Shown: piece after piece, positions 36,826 through 46,862 of the stretch
Layout of the letters: each line of letters begins with the position of its first letter
How positions within the stretch are numbered: position 1 is the stretch's first letter
Origin: Bodo saltans
Taxonomy: Eukaryota; Euglenozoa; Kinetoplastea; Eubodonida; Bodonidae
NCBI GenBank assembly: GCA_001460835.1
Contig: CYKH01000693.1
Coordinates: 7,629-61,308, forward strand
Reading direction: 5' to 3'
DNA: 53,680 nt
Program-made: the position numbers and the translations under genes
The notes under the pieces: generated by a model
Databases searched by the model: none
Seen by the model: only the letters and a program-made list of their open reading frames with translations
Told to the model about the DNA's origin: nothing

Positions 36826-37790
36826 ATGCCACCTGCAGCAGCTAGCGGGCGAGCTCGCCGGACGTTTCTCGCGTCGCTGCGATTGTTGGTATTAGGTGTC
36901 ATTGTTGTGACGTTTATCAGTCTTCCCCTTCGCAGCCAACATGGAGGTGGGGGGAGCAGTAGCATCCTCCTTCCTGCCACTGGTGGGGGCATTAAGTTTG
37001 ACGATGACGTTCCCAAGGGAGATGAGCATCAGGGCGACTCCTCCGCTTTGACGGACCATCATGCCACCGCAGCAGCAGCCACACGAAAGAATATCTTTCC
37101 CCCACCAGCGGCGCCGTTAGAAACGCTCCCAGTGCTTCACTTTACGTTCCCCAAAGAGGCGCTACTTGATACACTGTTTACGAACGGTGATGCCCTGTTG
37201 AACAAAACGCATCTGTTTCCGCAACAGGAGACCCCAACTCTAGAGAAGTCAGGGAAGCAGTTCGACAGGTACCATAACCCGTACACTCCCTCAACGGTAG
37301 ATGTTGCCCCGCACACAACGTGCAAGAACGGTGCCCACCTCTCTGGGCGCTGGGTGCATGATGAGTCTCTGAAGCCCAAGTACCCAAGCTACGGTGAAAT
37401 CCTCGGATGCTGCCAACGAGGATTCGAAGCGGCAGGACATAGCGCGGATGACATACGGCCGGAGTTAAAGTACCGCTGGGAATCTGACTCGTGCGATTTG
37501 TTTGATTGGAGCGAGGAAAAGTTTTGCAAGGCGCTTCGAGGACGTGATATGATGATCGCTGGGGATAGCCTTAACGATCACTGGCACGCGTCGTTGTACT
37601 ACTTGCTTGGCGGCCGAAAAGACATTTACAAAAAAGAAGGCACCGTCCGCGGGAAACGTGCGTGTGGCACGCATGAAATCTGCCACAAATACTACCCGAG
37701 GCCCCTCAGGTTGTATTTCCTCACCAACCAACTTCTGCAAGAGGAGCGTCGCTTATTTCGGAATTATAAATGGTGGAAGTACATCAGAGG
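36826..37790 (+). CDS. PMR5/TBL-like type II membrane acyl-transfer enzyme, 3' end lost in gap
   Basis: The first 321 residues are present before a 300-N gap. A basic N-terminus and one hydrophobic segment (about 16-34) predict a type II Golgi membrane protein. The lumenal part resembles the plant PMR5/trichome-birefringence-like family. It has a 'GRW' block, paired cysteines (G-C-C), 'YRWESDSCDLFDW' (near 215-227), and 'LRGRDMMIAGDSLNDHWHAS' (near 237-256) with the GDS nucleophile. TBL proteins O-acetylate cell-wall or secreted glycans. The C-terminal D-x-x-H would fall in the gap. Sequence after the gap looks like UTR, so the stop also lies inside it. The start is the first ATG; a TTG two codons earlier is ignored. 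Confidence 0.72.
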
Positions 37791-38090
37791 NNNNNNNNNN
37801 NNNNNNNNNNNNNNNNNNNNNNNNNNNNNNNNNNNNNNNNNNNNNNNNNNNNNNNNNNNNNNNNNNNNNNNNNNNNNNNNNNNNNNNNNNNNNNNNNNNN
37901 NNNNNNNNNNNNNNNNNNNNNNNNNNNNNNNNNNNNNNNNNNNNNNNNNNNNNNNNNNNNNNNNNNNNNNNNNNNNNNNNNNNNNNNNNNNNNNNNNNNN
38001 NNNNNNNNNNNNNNNNNNNNNNNNNNNNNNNNNNNNNNNNNNNNNNNNNNNNNNNNNNNNNNNNNNNNNNNNNNNNNNNNNNNNNNNNNN
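37791..38090. other. 300-N assembly gap
   Basis: Exactly 300 N, the same length as the gap at 15643-15942, so a placeholder of unknown real size. It removes the 3' end of the PMR5/TBL-like gene. Confidence 0.97.
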
Positions 38091-38566
38091 GCTGTATTTT
38101 TCGTTTTTTCCCCCGTTGTGTTCATCTCTTTTAAAGTTTTTGTTTTTTTTTTGTTATTTCTCTTCCATCCCCCTGCCGTTGGCATCGCTTTCAAAGCTGT
38201 CACAAGCAATCACATGATTCCACCTCTCTTTACATCTCTCCACACTTTCCAGTCCTTGGCACGATCTGCTAGTTGCTTCAAATTTTTTGCAACTTCGCAA
38301 AGCATGAATCGATAAGTGTCATCTCCCCATCTCCCCATCTTTTTTCTTTTTCTTTTTTGCTTTCTTTTTTTCAAGAGTAATGTTACCCACCTATCACCCT
38401 ATTTATGACTCGTAACATCTGTGCCTCTCTAGGTTCAGCTCTGGTCAAATCTGATTATTTTTATGCGTTCCTCTTCGTCTTTCGTGCCCATCCCTTCTTC
38501 ACTGTCTCTCGTTTCGACCACAAAAAAAAAAAAAAAAGCAAAGATAGAATAGCACAACAAAATTCG
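38091..38566 (+). promoter_or_regulatory. UTR/intergenic region with A15 run
   Basis: T-rich sequence, then a pyrimidine-rich stretch (38455-38520) and 15-16 consecutive A (38522-38537). An in-frame ATG exists at 38405, but its 54 codons would be Phe/Lys-rich UTR read-through. The start at 38567 is preferred. AGs just after the A run may be acceptors. Confidence 0.4.
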
Positions 38567-40918
38567 ATGCCCGCAGTGACACCTGGTGCATGGACCAACG
38601 TAAGCTACCAGCGTCCACACTCTGCTGCACCAAGCCCCTCGTTTTCATCTCATAACTTGTTGACGCCCTCGTCAGCTCTTCCAGCCGAAGGTGGTGGCTT
38701 GTCGGCAGCAGATGCTTCACCGATCACCGCCCTTCGTCGAGCGCATACAACAGTTAGCAGTGCCACAGCCGCCGCCGATGGGAGCACAGAAATGGTAGTT
38801 TATCCTTATCATCGACCAAGAAGCGCCGATGTAATGTGCAAAAGTAGCAACACGATGGATACATGGGTGTTGAAATGTCAACTGCACAAGCTGACGCAGC
38901 CGTTTGCATCTCACTTCCTTTGGAAGCGCCGGGAGTGTGTGGACGAAGAGTTGTCAGTTCGATACACCATCGTACATGAGATGCTGGAATCTGCGGGGTT
39001 CCTGATGTCAACGCTGACCGCATTGGAGGAAGCTGCTTGCTTCCACGAGATTTGTGCGCAACGTAAAGATGAGGCGTTCATGCCGTGGTGCAGCCAGGGG
39101 TGTCGGTATTGTTGCACTCACCGGCTGCTGTGGGCCGACCACGCCACGCAGCTCTGGATGAGCCTACGCATTGACCTTCAGCAACAAGAGACTGTGGTGC
39201 GTCGTTCCTTAGAGGCCGGTTTGTTGCATGAGCTAAATGGTTTGCACAATTATTTTCAAGCCAACGCACGTGCGCATGATCTGTTGCTCGCGCATCAGAG
39301 CACATTAGAAGCGGAGTGGCAGCACGTAACTACCATTGTCAAACTTAACGAAGATCGATGCTTTCAGACCGAACTGATGGAGGTAAAGGATCGGATGTTG
39401 AGTGAATGGAAGGCGGAGTGCAACCGCATTGCTTTGGTGAACCGCGAGCGCGACGCTGATAGACAGGCGGAAAGCGCCGCTGTGTCATTTGGTCGTGCGG
39501 CAGCCCAAACGAGTTTCTGTATGCGAGAACACGAAGTTGAGCGCCGCCGGACGCTTGTGCAGCGAGAACTCAACGAACGTATCGATCTTCGGGCGCGTAT
39601 GGAAGCACAAGGCACGTTAATTTCTCAACAACTTTGGCGAGTCGCAAATGATGACACCTTTGAAGAGCTAAAATCACTCCGGCAATTTAAGATGGACGTA
39701 GAAGCGGCGCAAAGGAAAGCTGAAGAAGATCGCGTTGCAGCAATCCGGGCGGAATGGGCGAAGGAGCTCCAAGAAATCAAAAAGCTGAAGAAATCAGGGC
39801 CCCCAAAGGGCCAACAAGCACTTCCGTCATGTGGTCGATGCGGCCAACCCCCAGCAAAAGACGAGTTTACTCACCGGATTCAGGAGTGTGTGGAGCGACC
39901 CGTGGCGTGCCCTAAGTGCACCGAAGTGATGCCCTTTTCACGACTAGAAGCCCACAAAAGTGTCTGTTCGCAGCGGATTGTACAATGCGGCAGCTGCCTG
40001 CATTATTACAAGGCTTCCTATCTAGAAGGGGCGCATAAGGTGTACTGCGCAGCGTTGCCAGAGATGAGCCGGTTGCTGAAGTCTACAAGCGGCACCGAAC
40101 AGCAACAGCAACAGCGATCTTCAAATTTGTGGAAGTGGCTGCCAACATTGCCAATTAACGCGATGTTGCCTGGCTCACTTGAACTCCCGTGGAGCTTTGT
40201 TCAAACACTTGCAACAACAACGACCTCCGTTGCGCTGCCACCAACAACCGCAGCCTCGTCAACAGTGACGATGCCCATTGCAGTTCCTTTTATGACGCCC
40301 ATTGTTTCACGAGGAAGCGACGAGTCTTGCGGTCTCCTGACCCACATTGGTGCCGTTGCCGTGAACTCTTGGGCTCAAGTGCAAAGTGCGCTTGATGAAT
40401 TGCTGCGTACTACCGCCGCCACCTCCTCTCCCTCCATGGTAGTAGCGTCGTTGTCAGTAGAGGAGATATTATCGACGCTAAGTCCGGTCAACGTAATTTG
40501 TTCGTTTGCGACGACGACATCTTCTTCCGCCCCACAATCGTTGCCCACCGCCACGGAGAACGACAACGACGAAGGGAGTCCTCCAAAGATCCTCGTCGCG
40601 ACGATGCCCGTCGTTCCTGCGCTCACATCGACCACGATGCCATCATCACCGTGCAACAACACGGAACACAGCAGCGATTGTGTCACATGTTCCTTCTGCC
40701 AACTACAGTGCCACCAGCCATCACAAGCAAGGAGTCCGGAATATGCTGCTGTAGATTTATTGAAGAATAGTATCGGGACCGGTAGCGGTGGTAGTGAACA
40801 TGCTGGCCTCCTCCACTACCTCTGCCAACACCACGTACGTTGGATGTACAGCGTCCATAGCAGCGACATCGCCCAGTACTGCAAACCTGCAATTGAGCGC
40901 AAGGGGAAGAAGCGATAG
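38567..40918 (+). CDS. Coiled-coil protein with TRAF-like zinc fingers
   Basis: 783 aa. After a Ser/Pro-rich N-terminus comes a Cys/His cluster at about 173-195 (C-x3-C-x2-C-C-x-H), then a long charged helical region (about 200-420, Glu/Arg/Lys heptads) likely to be coiled coil. Next is a zinc-finger block at about 421-495 with regularly spaced Cys/His pairs (C-x2-C, H-x4-C, C-x2-C, H-x4-C, C-x2-C, H-x3-C), as in TRAF-type fingers. A Thr/Ser-rich linker and a last Cys/His-rich segment ('CVTCSFCQLQC', about 704-714) complete it. No RING or MATH domain is visible, so E3 activity is not claimed. A cytoskeletal or scaffold role is possible. Confidence 0.7.
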   Translation: MPAVTPGAWTNVSYQRPHSAAPSPSFSSHNLLTPSSALPAEGGGLSAADASPITALRRAHTTVSSATAAADGSTEMVVYPYHRPRSADVMCKSSNTMDTWVLKCQLHKLTQPFASHFLWKRRECVDEELSVRYTIVHEMLESAGFLMSTLTALEEAACFHEICAQRKDEAFMPWCSQGCRYCCTHRLLWADHATQLWMSLRIDLQQQETVVRRSLEAGLLHELNGLHNYFQANARAHDLLLAHQSTLEAEWQHVTTIVKLNEDRCFQTELMEVKDRMLSEWKAECNRIALVNRERDADRQAESAAVSFGRAAAQTSFCMREHEVERRRTLVQRELNERIDLRARMEAQGTLISQQLWRVANDDTFEELKSLRQFKMDVEAAQRKAEEDRVAAIRAEWAKELQEIKKLKKSGPPKGQQALPSCGRCGQPPAKDEFTHRIQECVERPVACPKCTEVMPFSRLEAHKSVCSQRIVQCGSCLHYYKASYLEGAHKVYCAALPEMSRLLKSTSGTEQQQQQRSSNLWKWLPTLPINAMLPGSLELPWSFVQTLATTTTSVALPPTTAASSTVTMPIAVPFMTPIVSRGSDESCGLLTHIGAVAVNSWAQVQSALDELLRTTAATSSPSMVVASLSVEEILSTLSPVNVICSFATTTSSSAPQSLPTATENDNDEGSPPKILVATMPVVPALTSTTMPSSPCNNTEHSSDCVTCSFCQLQCHQPSQARSPEYAAVDLLKNSIGTGSGGSEHAGLLHYLCQHHVRWMYSVHSSDIAQYCKPAIERKGKKR

Positions 40919-41296
40919 GATGATTGCACAGGACAGGATGTGTCTAGTCCACCTCCCTTTGCCGGAAATGTTGAAACAAGATTTTTTTTTTTCTTTTCAC
41001 GCCCCTCCTACGGACCAACTACGAGTTCCCCTATCCCCGATCATTTTGATGAGTGGACATTTTTTTGCGTAGACAATAAAATCCTCCTCGATCGTGCTTT
41101 GTGCTGTTCTTGTTTTGTCTCCTTTATGCAGGTCACCATTGCAGCGTCAGCTTTTCTCACTTCCAACACGATTTTGGTGCGCGCGTGTCACCATCCTTGT
41201 ATATTCAAACTAGTAGTCGCAAACTCATAATAAATTAACACACCTACTTTAAGGACTTTACTACCTTATGACAGTGTTTACAAAAAAAAAAAAAAA
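40919..41296 (+). promoter_or_regulatory. Intergenic region ending in an A15 run
   Basis: No gene is seen. T-rich tracts lie near 40981-41000. A run of 15 A (41282-41296) directly precedes the open frame of the acyltransferase. An ATG at 41268 would enter that frame if the run were one A longer. Confidence 0.4.
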
Positions 41297-42526
41297 TTAA
41301 GTTATAACAGAAATCCCTCCCAACACACTCAGCTTTCGTTTTACCTTTTCAAAGCGTTTACCCCGCTAGCCGCAACCGGCATCAATCCGTTCGTCTATCC
41401 AGTCGACGCTCTGCCTATTGTCACGCGTGTGCTCCACGTGTTCCTACTCTTCCCCATCCGCCTTGTCCTCGCCGTTGCACTTCTCCTACTTCTGTTTATT
41501 ATTGACACCCTTGCTCACACACTGAGAGTCGTATACCTTGGCGTGCTGGCTCGCTTCACGTTCACACCTCTAGGGTCGATCGTGGCAAGAATGGTGCTGT
41601 TCCTACTAGGAGGTGGTCTTACCTCGCGTTTCAGAATCCTCCCACCAAAGCCGCAGTCAGTGGTGGGCGGCAAAGACGACACGTTGAAGGCACCCAAGGC
41701 TGGAGATCTTATTCTGTGCAACCTGCAGTCTCCTTTGGACGTCTTGGCAATTCGTTGTGCGCTCCCAACTGTGTTCAGCGGTGCCAGTGAGTGGTCGGGT
41801 GCGCTGGAGAGGGGTGCTGTGTTTGCATTTTACGACCCGCTTGGTGGAGCCCGAGGCGCGCCCATCGCCGACTTTTGCCCAAGTCCCTTCCAGCTGTGGA
41901 AGGCGGCACGCTACATTCGACATTTAGCGAAACCAGATGTCATTTTGCGCATGGAGCACAGTGTGCCAAGCTCGACCCTCAGCGAGGTGCCCCCACTGCC
42001 AGTCGACGCCCTTCAGCGCCGTGCAGTGAAGTTAGGCATCCCTGTCATTCTCTTTGCGGAAGGGACTACATCCAATGGCAAAGCGATAATGCCTTTCCCC
42101 AGGTTGCAGATCTCAACCCGCCGCCCCGCAACAGCAAAGGCAGCACCCCAACAAATTTTCTTGAGCGCTGTGCATTATCCACACGCCCCTGCAGCAGCCT
42201 GCGTGCTGGACCAGTCGTCAACGCCTTTGCCTTTCTTGGCGAATGTCTGTGCAAGGACTGAGTTGGGAAGCCAAGCAACCTGGACGATCGCGCGTCCCAG
42301 CGCTGCAGTGGACATGGCGCTGTATGTGAACCCTACAGGAGGTTCCGACGCCTCAACAACAGCGGACACGGATTATATCACCACCGCCTCGTGGCTGTTA
42401 GACTGCCGTAGCAAAATGTGCGCCCTAGTGCAGTACCGCAACCCCGGTGTGGTGTGCAAGCCGGTGACTGCAGGTCTACAAGAGAAGGTGGGATTCGTGA
42501 AACAGTTTCTTGAGACAATGAAATGA
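41297..42526 (+). CDS. PlsC/LPLAT-like acyltransferase, catalytic His replaced, start uncertain
   Basis: The open frame runs from the A15 tract to 42526 with no in-frame ATG before 41591. The first in-frame non-ATG start is a GTG at 41429, but the 44 codons before it look like real protein ('INPFVYPVDALPIVTRVL'). The true start is probably ATG 41268 with a miscounted A run. A membrane hairpin (about 15 residues either side of 'LVLAVALLLLLFIID') is followed by the acyltransferase domain. Motif I reads N-L-Q-S-P-L-D instead of N-H-x4-D, so the catalytic His is missing. The later 'FAEGTTSNGK' block matches the phosphate-binding EGTxSNG motif of lysophosphatidate acyltransferases. It is most like ER or lipid-droplet LPLAT proteins; activity is uncertain. 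Confidence 0.72.
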   Translation, partial: LSYNRNPSQHTQLSFYLFKAFTPLAATGINPFVYPVDALPIVTRVLHVFLLFPIRLVLAVALLLLLFIIDTLAHTLRVVYLGVLARFTFTPLGSIVARMVLFLLGGGLTSRFRILPPKPQSVVGGKDDTLKAPKAGDLILCNLQSPLDVLAIRCALPTVFSGASEWSGALERGAVFAFYDPLGGARGAPIADFCPSPFQLWKAARYIRHLAKPDVILRMEHSVPSSTLSEVPPLPVDALQRRAVKLGIPVILFAEGTTSNGKAIMPFPRLQISTRRPATAKAAPQQIFLSAVHYPHAPAAACVLDQSSTPLPFLANVCARTELGSQATWTIARPSAAVDMALYVNPTGGSDASTTADTDYITTASWLLDCRSKMCALVQYRNPGVVCKPVTAGLQEKVGFVKQFLETMK

Positions 42527-42884
42527 TGATGATCTCAACAACATCAGCGGCAGGTGTGAAATGGTGGTGGCTGCTCTCTCTGTCACGCACACGCACACCC
42601 ACACGTACGTGCAATTTTGTGCGCCAACTTAACTTTTTGCACAAACTCACGTTTTACGACTGTGGCTTAATCACAAATCAACTAAAAGTGTGCCCCCTTC
42701 TTCTTTCATTCATCCAAGACGCTTAGAGAGAAAAACGTTTTTGCAGTTGTTAAACAGAGGAAAAAGAACGCTTTTCGTCTATTAGAAACACTCTGCACCA
42801 CAAGAACTGCAACAAGCATAGCAAACTGACGTACAAACAGCGCGGCGCGCCACACAACTTGTGCAAGAACATTAGCAGCACCAT
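42527..42884 (+). promoter_or_regulatory. Intergenic region with splice acceptor candidates
   Basis: No gene. Pyrimidine-rich 42690-42716 with AG at 42717-42718, or T-rich 42770-42781 with AG at about 42783, could splice the next mRNA. Confidence 0.4.
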
Positions 42885-45800
42885 ATGCAACCGTCACAGC
42901 CACTGCCATTGTCGCAGATCGGGAAGCTCAAGAGCGCTGCGTCGTCGTCAAACCCTCAAGGTGGGATTCCGGTGACAACCTCAGCCCCCTCTAGCCGCCC
43001 TGGCACTGCGGAGGAACGAAGAAAGGAGTTACACAAAACGCTGCGAGACCGCCACACCCCTCAGCACCGATCGCACTTTTTTGGGCGTCCTGGGTCATCT
43101 GGGACGACGAGACCACACCAGAGTGGCACCAGCGGAGGAGCAGAATCACCTGATGTGGGCCTTGAAGGTCCGACGTGGAGCAATGCGAGTTTGGTGAACA
43201 CTCAGTCCCTGGCAGCACGCGTTGAGGAGACGGACAACGTGCAACTCTCGCCATCGCAGAGACACATGTCTAAGCAAATGAGAGCACTCGCTGACCGAAC
43301 TGCAAAAGCAGAAGCAGAAGTTGCCACACAGGAGCACATGCAGCAACTCTTTGCAGGACTCCCATGGTGGCGCCGCATTGTTGTCGACGAGAACTTTCGT
43401 CGACGAGTCGCAACCTTAGCAGCCCGCGCCATTCGTGCACAAGAAGGCTACCACAGACCTGATGCGGACGCACAAAACATTTCGTTACCACCGATGTTTC
43501 GTTGGGAGGCGATGTCCGCCGAGAATCGTGTCGTACAGCCAACCCCAGGTGCTTCATGCGGCCCTCTGGATGGAGTCACGCATCGATGGAAAGGTCCATT
43601 TCCGCCCAACGGCTTCGTGCAACTTACCCCCAATGTTCTCAACCTTCGCGCAACAGCAGAAAAGAAAGGCCCGTTGCATATTAACGTCTACGTTCCCATG
43701 CGACCCAAACGGCAGCATCATCATGCTTCCGACCAGGAAGACTTTGATGGCACACATGCCCTCGATGAGCTAGGCGGGGTGCGTGGAGATGGCATGGAGC
43801 ACCGTACCATCGGTCAAATGATTTTAGATTACGAAGACGCCCAACGACGCAAATTTGAGCTCGAGATGGAAGCGAAACGTCAGCAGCGTGAGGCTGCACT
43901 GAACGGCGGCGCTGGTGGTAGCAATGGGGGGATGGGCGGTACTCGTGGAAAGTTAGCCATGGACGACGAAGGCTTTCTTACAATCGATGGCGTCCGGCTT
44001 GAGCAGCGGTATGTAGGGACACTGCGGCCCAGCTTTCTCTTATTGCGCTGGAGAATTATCTGCAACGCCATTCACGAGTATGGTGCTTCTGTGTCTGGGC
44101 TTGGCGTAGGGAGGCCAGGCTTTGTTGTGGCCGCATCACCAGCGGCACTGCAAGCGTCCCCTATCTTGCCGTCCAGCGCAGCGAGTATGTTTGGAGGCTC
44201 GATGCCAGGAAGTGCACCGGGAACTCCTAGACGAACAGTAAAATGGAATCATAGCAACAACAACAACAGCAGCTCTCCTGCCAGTGTTGTACACGGCGTC
44301 CCAGATGCCTTGGAGCTTCAGCAACAGCAGTCGATCATAACGTCTCCAACCACTCCTGGGGCATCGTCGACCCCGTCGTGGTTGGAGGGCTTACCTAAGT
44401 TTGGTGTCCCAGTGTTCGCTGTGGAAGCACGTCCAGCTAGGAATGTGTACGATCAAAGCACAGATAAGCGACGAGTGGAAGCATACCCTCCCTCCAAGAT
44501 ATCTGGTGCGTTCACTAGCATTCGCCGTGAGGACATCCCCGAGAGCCAGGACATCCCCGAGAGCCGGCGTCAATTTCTATTCCAAGCACCTGGGTGTCGC
44601 AAAGCTGTGCATCGATTGTTTCAGGAGCTCCACCAAGACGCCACTGGCCGCATCCACCAAGCAGCGTATGTGGAGTTTATGCTAGACCTACTACACGTGT
44701 TTTTGCCAACATTTCATGCACAAAGCAACATCGAGGTGGCGGAGGACGAATGGCTGTGCCGAGGCGTCCCCGAGTTTCCAGACTTCACCATCTTTTACCG
44801 CAACCTTTTCGACTTTCCTCTCATCCTTTGCCGCGAGCGCAACACGATGACCGAAGAGCAGTACATCTCTGTCTGGGATTTGTTGTACGAGGCACTCTAC
44901 GGTCGTGAGAAGCTGCTTGGCTGGTATGAAGTCGATATCAAACGGACACAACTGTTGATGGGCCTTCCCGCACCAACAACAACGACAAGTTACGCTGCTG
45001 TGCGATCGTCGTCACCCTCTGCTGTGTTGGGAGGAAGCAGCAGTGTCGCCGCGAATGCCGATGCGTTAAGCTGGAAAGCCCATCTCCCCTCGTACTTGTG
45101 TCCCACATCGCCAGAAAGTGCCATCGAAGTGCCACTTCGGAAGAACGCTGATCATTATGCATTGCATCGTGTCGCTACTCATATTGAGAGCACGCACCAG
45201 CAAGTTCAGTTGTCTGATCCAGCTCGCCGAACATTTCTGATCCACCGCCTCGCAAGCACGCATTTGGCGAATCGAACGCATCAAGAGGGGAAGAGTGGTG
45301 ACCTCAGCCCCGCTGCATCGTTTCGTCTTGCTGCTGCTGCCTCCGCTGGGCGACGTCGCAATCGAAAGATGGAGGGAGGAGTCGATGCGGAAGACAATAA
45401 TGACGATGATGACGATTACCTGGCATCCCCGCTTCTCGAAGGCGGCGGTGACGCTGGAGTGCAGTTCCCGTCTCTCGCATTGCAAGTGAAGCAGCTCGCG
45501 GACAGAGAAAAGAAAGCCGCTACCAGCCCTGGTGCACGAGGTCAGCGCGGAAAGTTACACAAGACCGAACGTCAACGAGAAGAGGCACGACGCATCAACG
45601 AAATGCTCGCCATTGAAAACAAAGCCAGCAGCTTGAATCTGTACGAAGAAGTATATGAATCACCAGAAATGCCTCGAGACGACATCGACGAGATTTTAGA
45701 TTACTGCTCGGAGATCAGTGACACCGACTTGATGGACGGCTCCGGCGAGGAGGAGGACCTAGACGAGGACGAGATGATTCGGTCGTTAGACTCTGCAGGT

Positions 45801-46862
45801 GGCGTTCCTCTCGGCCCTCACGACGCGGAGGTGGCAGCTGTTGCAGCTGCAAAGGCAGCGGCAGCAGCTCGCAGAAAGCGTTCCATTCGCACACTGTATC
45901 ACGAAGACCGCCTTCAACGAGAACTTCGTGCCGAGCGTGAGGCCCAAGAAGCGCTCGAGGCCAAACTGTTACAGCAGCGACGCGCAGCCTTGCAACAAAA
46001 GCAACAACGACTATCGCCACCAGATTTATCCCTGTCGGGTATGAGCGGTCGGCGTAGGTTGTCGTCAATCTCGCCGACCAAGCCCGCTGCCCTGCGCCGG
46101 ACGAGCCTTGTCGCACAAATTGCAGGGAATAGCAAGCTTGGTATTAATACCGCGCGAAGCGACGACGGCCAAACACAATTAAGTCTCAGCGGGAGAGCCC
46201 CGTCCCCAACCAGCCACAAGGACTCTGAGATACCGGTTACCAGCGGTGGTGGCATTGGCCCCTCGGGAGCGCTGTCGACGAACGATGCAGCGGCAGCCCA
46301 TGACCCTCGCCCGAAGATGGTGTTGTCACCGGAGCACGCTCAACGTGTTCGCCGTGCGGAGCGTGAACGTGTTCGGCAGTTGGCACTTCCTAACGGAAAT
46401 GAGCTTGTGCCGACGTTGTCGCCCTCAGCCCCAACACCGCTTGTCCCCCCAGTCGCTGTTCCTCTGCAGTACCGCACCTTTCTGGCGTCCCACCTCACCG
46501 GTGGTGCTCGCACCGCTCTTGACGCAAGTGAGCTGCAGCTCATTCACACAACCCCACAGCAACAGAAGAGCAGCGCCACGCGATTACCCTATGGGGGAGG
46601 TAGTCAGCAGCACCAACGTCGACCAGAGACGGCCATGTCAGCACACGCGTCCCTCTCCGTGAATCCCTTCCAACGTTTATCACGACAAACGAAAAGTTTG
46701 ATCGAAGCAACACCCCAAGGAGGAAAGTCACGACAGGCAACCACAGTTGATGGCGGGGCTGACTGGAGTTCTGCAGAGCAAGCAGACCCGCAACTGGTGA
46801 CCGAGGACCCGAATAGCCTTGGAACCCCAAGGAGGAAAGTCACGACAGGCAACCACAGTTGA
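42885..46862 (+). CDS. Large unknown protein, 5' part (frame broken by a 112-bp duplication)
   Basis: 1325 aa as read. The reading frame is diverted at the second copy of a perfect 112-bp tandem duplication (46712-46935). With one copy, the frame continues to 48684 as a single protein of 1895 aa. Visible parts: Pro/Ser-rich N-terminus; a compact segment near 155-270 (starting 'PWWRRIVVDENFRRRV'); a helical domain near 565-690 ('RLFQELHQDATGRIHQAAY' looks EF-hand-like but the loop is too short); acidic patches near 835 and 940; and a charged coiled-coil (about 985-1045, Ala/Arg/Glu/Gln-rich). No named family is recognised. It could be a cytoskeletal or flagellar protein, but nothing in the sequence proves it. 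Confidence 0.75.
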   Translation: MQPSQPLPLSQIGKLKSAASSSNPQGGIPVTTSAPSSRPGTAEERRKELHKTLRDRHTPQHRSHFFGRPGSSGTTRPHQSGTSGGAESPDVGLEGPTWSNASLVNTQSLAARVEETDNVQLSPSQRHMSKQMRALADRTAKAEAEVATQEHMQQLFAGLPWWRRIVVDENFRRRVATLAARAIRAQEGYHRPDADAQNISLPPMFRWEAMSAENRVVQPTPGASCGPLDGVTHRWKGPFPPNGFVQLTPNVLNLRATAEKKGPLHINVYVPMRPKRQHHHASDQEDFDGTHALDELGGVRGDGMEHRTIGQMILDYEDAQRRKFELEMEAKRQQREAALNGGAGGSNGGMGGTRGKLAMDDEGFLTIDGVRLEQRYVGTLRPSFLLLRWRIICNAIHEYGASVSGLGVGRPGFVVAASPAALQASPILPSSAASMFGGSMPGSAPGTPRRTVKWNHSNNNNSSSPASVVHGVPDALELQQQQSIITSPTTPGASSTPSWLEGLPKFGVPVFAVEARPARNVYDQSTDKRRVEAYPPSKISGAFTSIRREDIPESQDIPESRRQFLFQAPGCRKAVHRLFQELHQDATGRIHQAAYVEFMLDLLHVFLPTFHAQSNIEVAEDEWLCRGVPEFPDFTIFYRNLFDFPLILCRERNTMTEEQYISVWDLLYEALYGREKLLGWYEVDIKRTQLLMGLPAPTTTTSYAAVRSSSPSAVLGGSSSVAANADALSWKAHLPSYLCPTSPESAIEVPLRKNADHYALHRVATHIESTHQQVQLSDPARRTFLIHRLASTHLANRTHQEGKSGDLSPAASFRLAAAASAGRRRNRKMEGGVDAEDNNDDDDDYLASPLLEGGGDAGVQFPSLALQVKQLADREKKAATSPGARGQRGKLHKTERQREEARRINEMLAIENKASSLNLYEEVYESPEMPRDDIDEILDYCSEISDTDLMDGSGEEEDLDEDEMIRSLDSAGGVPLGPHDAEVAAVAAAKAAAAARRKRSIRTLYHEDRLQRELRAEREAQEALEAKLLQQRRAALQQKQQRLSPPDLSLSGMSGRRRLSSISPTKPAALRRTSLVAQIAGNSKLGINTARSDDGQTQLSLSGRAPSPTSHKDSEIPVTSGGGIGPSGALSTNDAAAAHDPRPKMVLSPEHAQRVRRAERERVRQLALPNGNELVPTLSPSAPTPLVPPVAVPLQYRTFLASHLTGGARTALDASELQLIHTTPQQQKSSATRLPYGGGSQQHQRRPETAMSAHASLSVNPFQRLSRQTKSLIEATPQGGKSRQATTVDGGADWSSAEQADPQLVTEDPNSLGTPRRKVTTGNHS

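Noticed and set aside
37607-38315. Open frames running through the second N gap, including continuation of the PMR5/TBL-like gene to 38217
   Set aside because: Gap length is unknown, and the sequence after it is T-rich and reads like UTR.
44533-44567. 18-bp in-frame repeat giving DIPESQ-DIPESR
   Set aside because: A short coding repeat that keeps the frame; ordinary slippage in a low-complexity protein.
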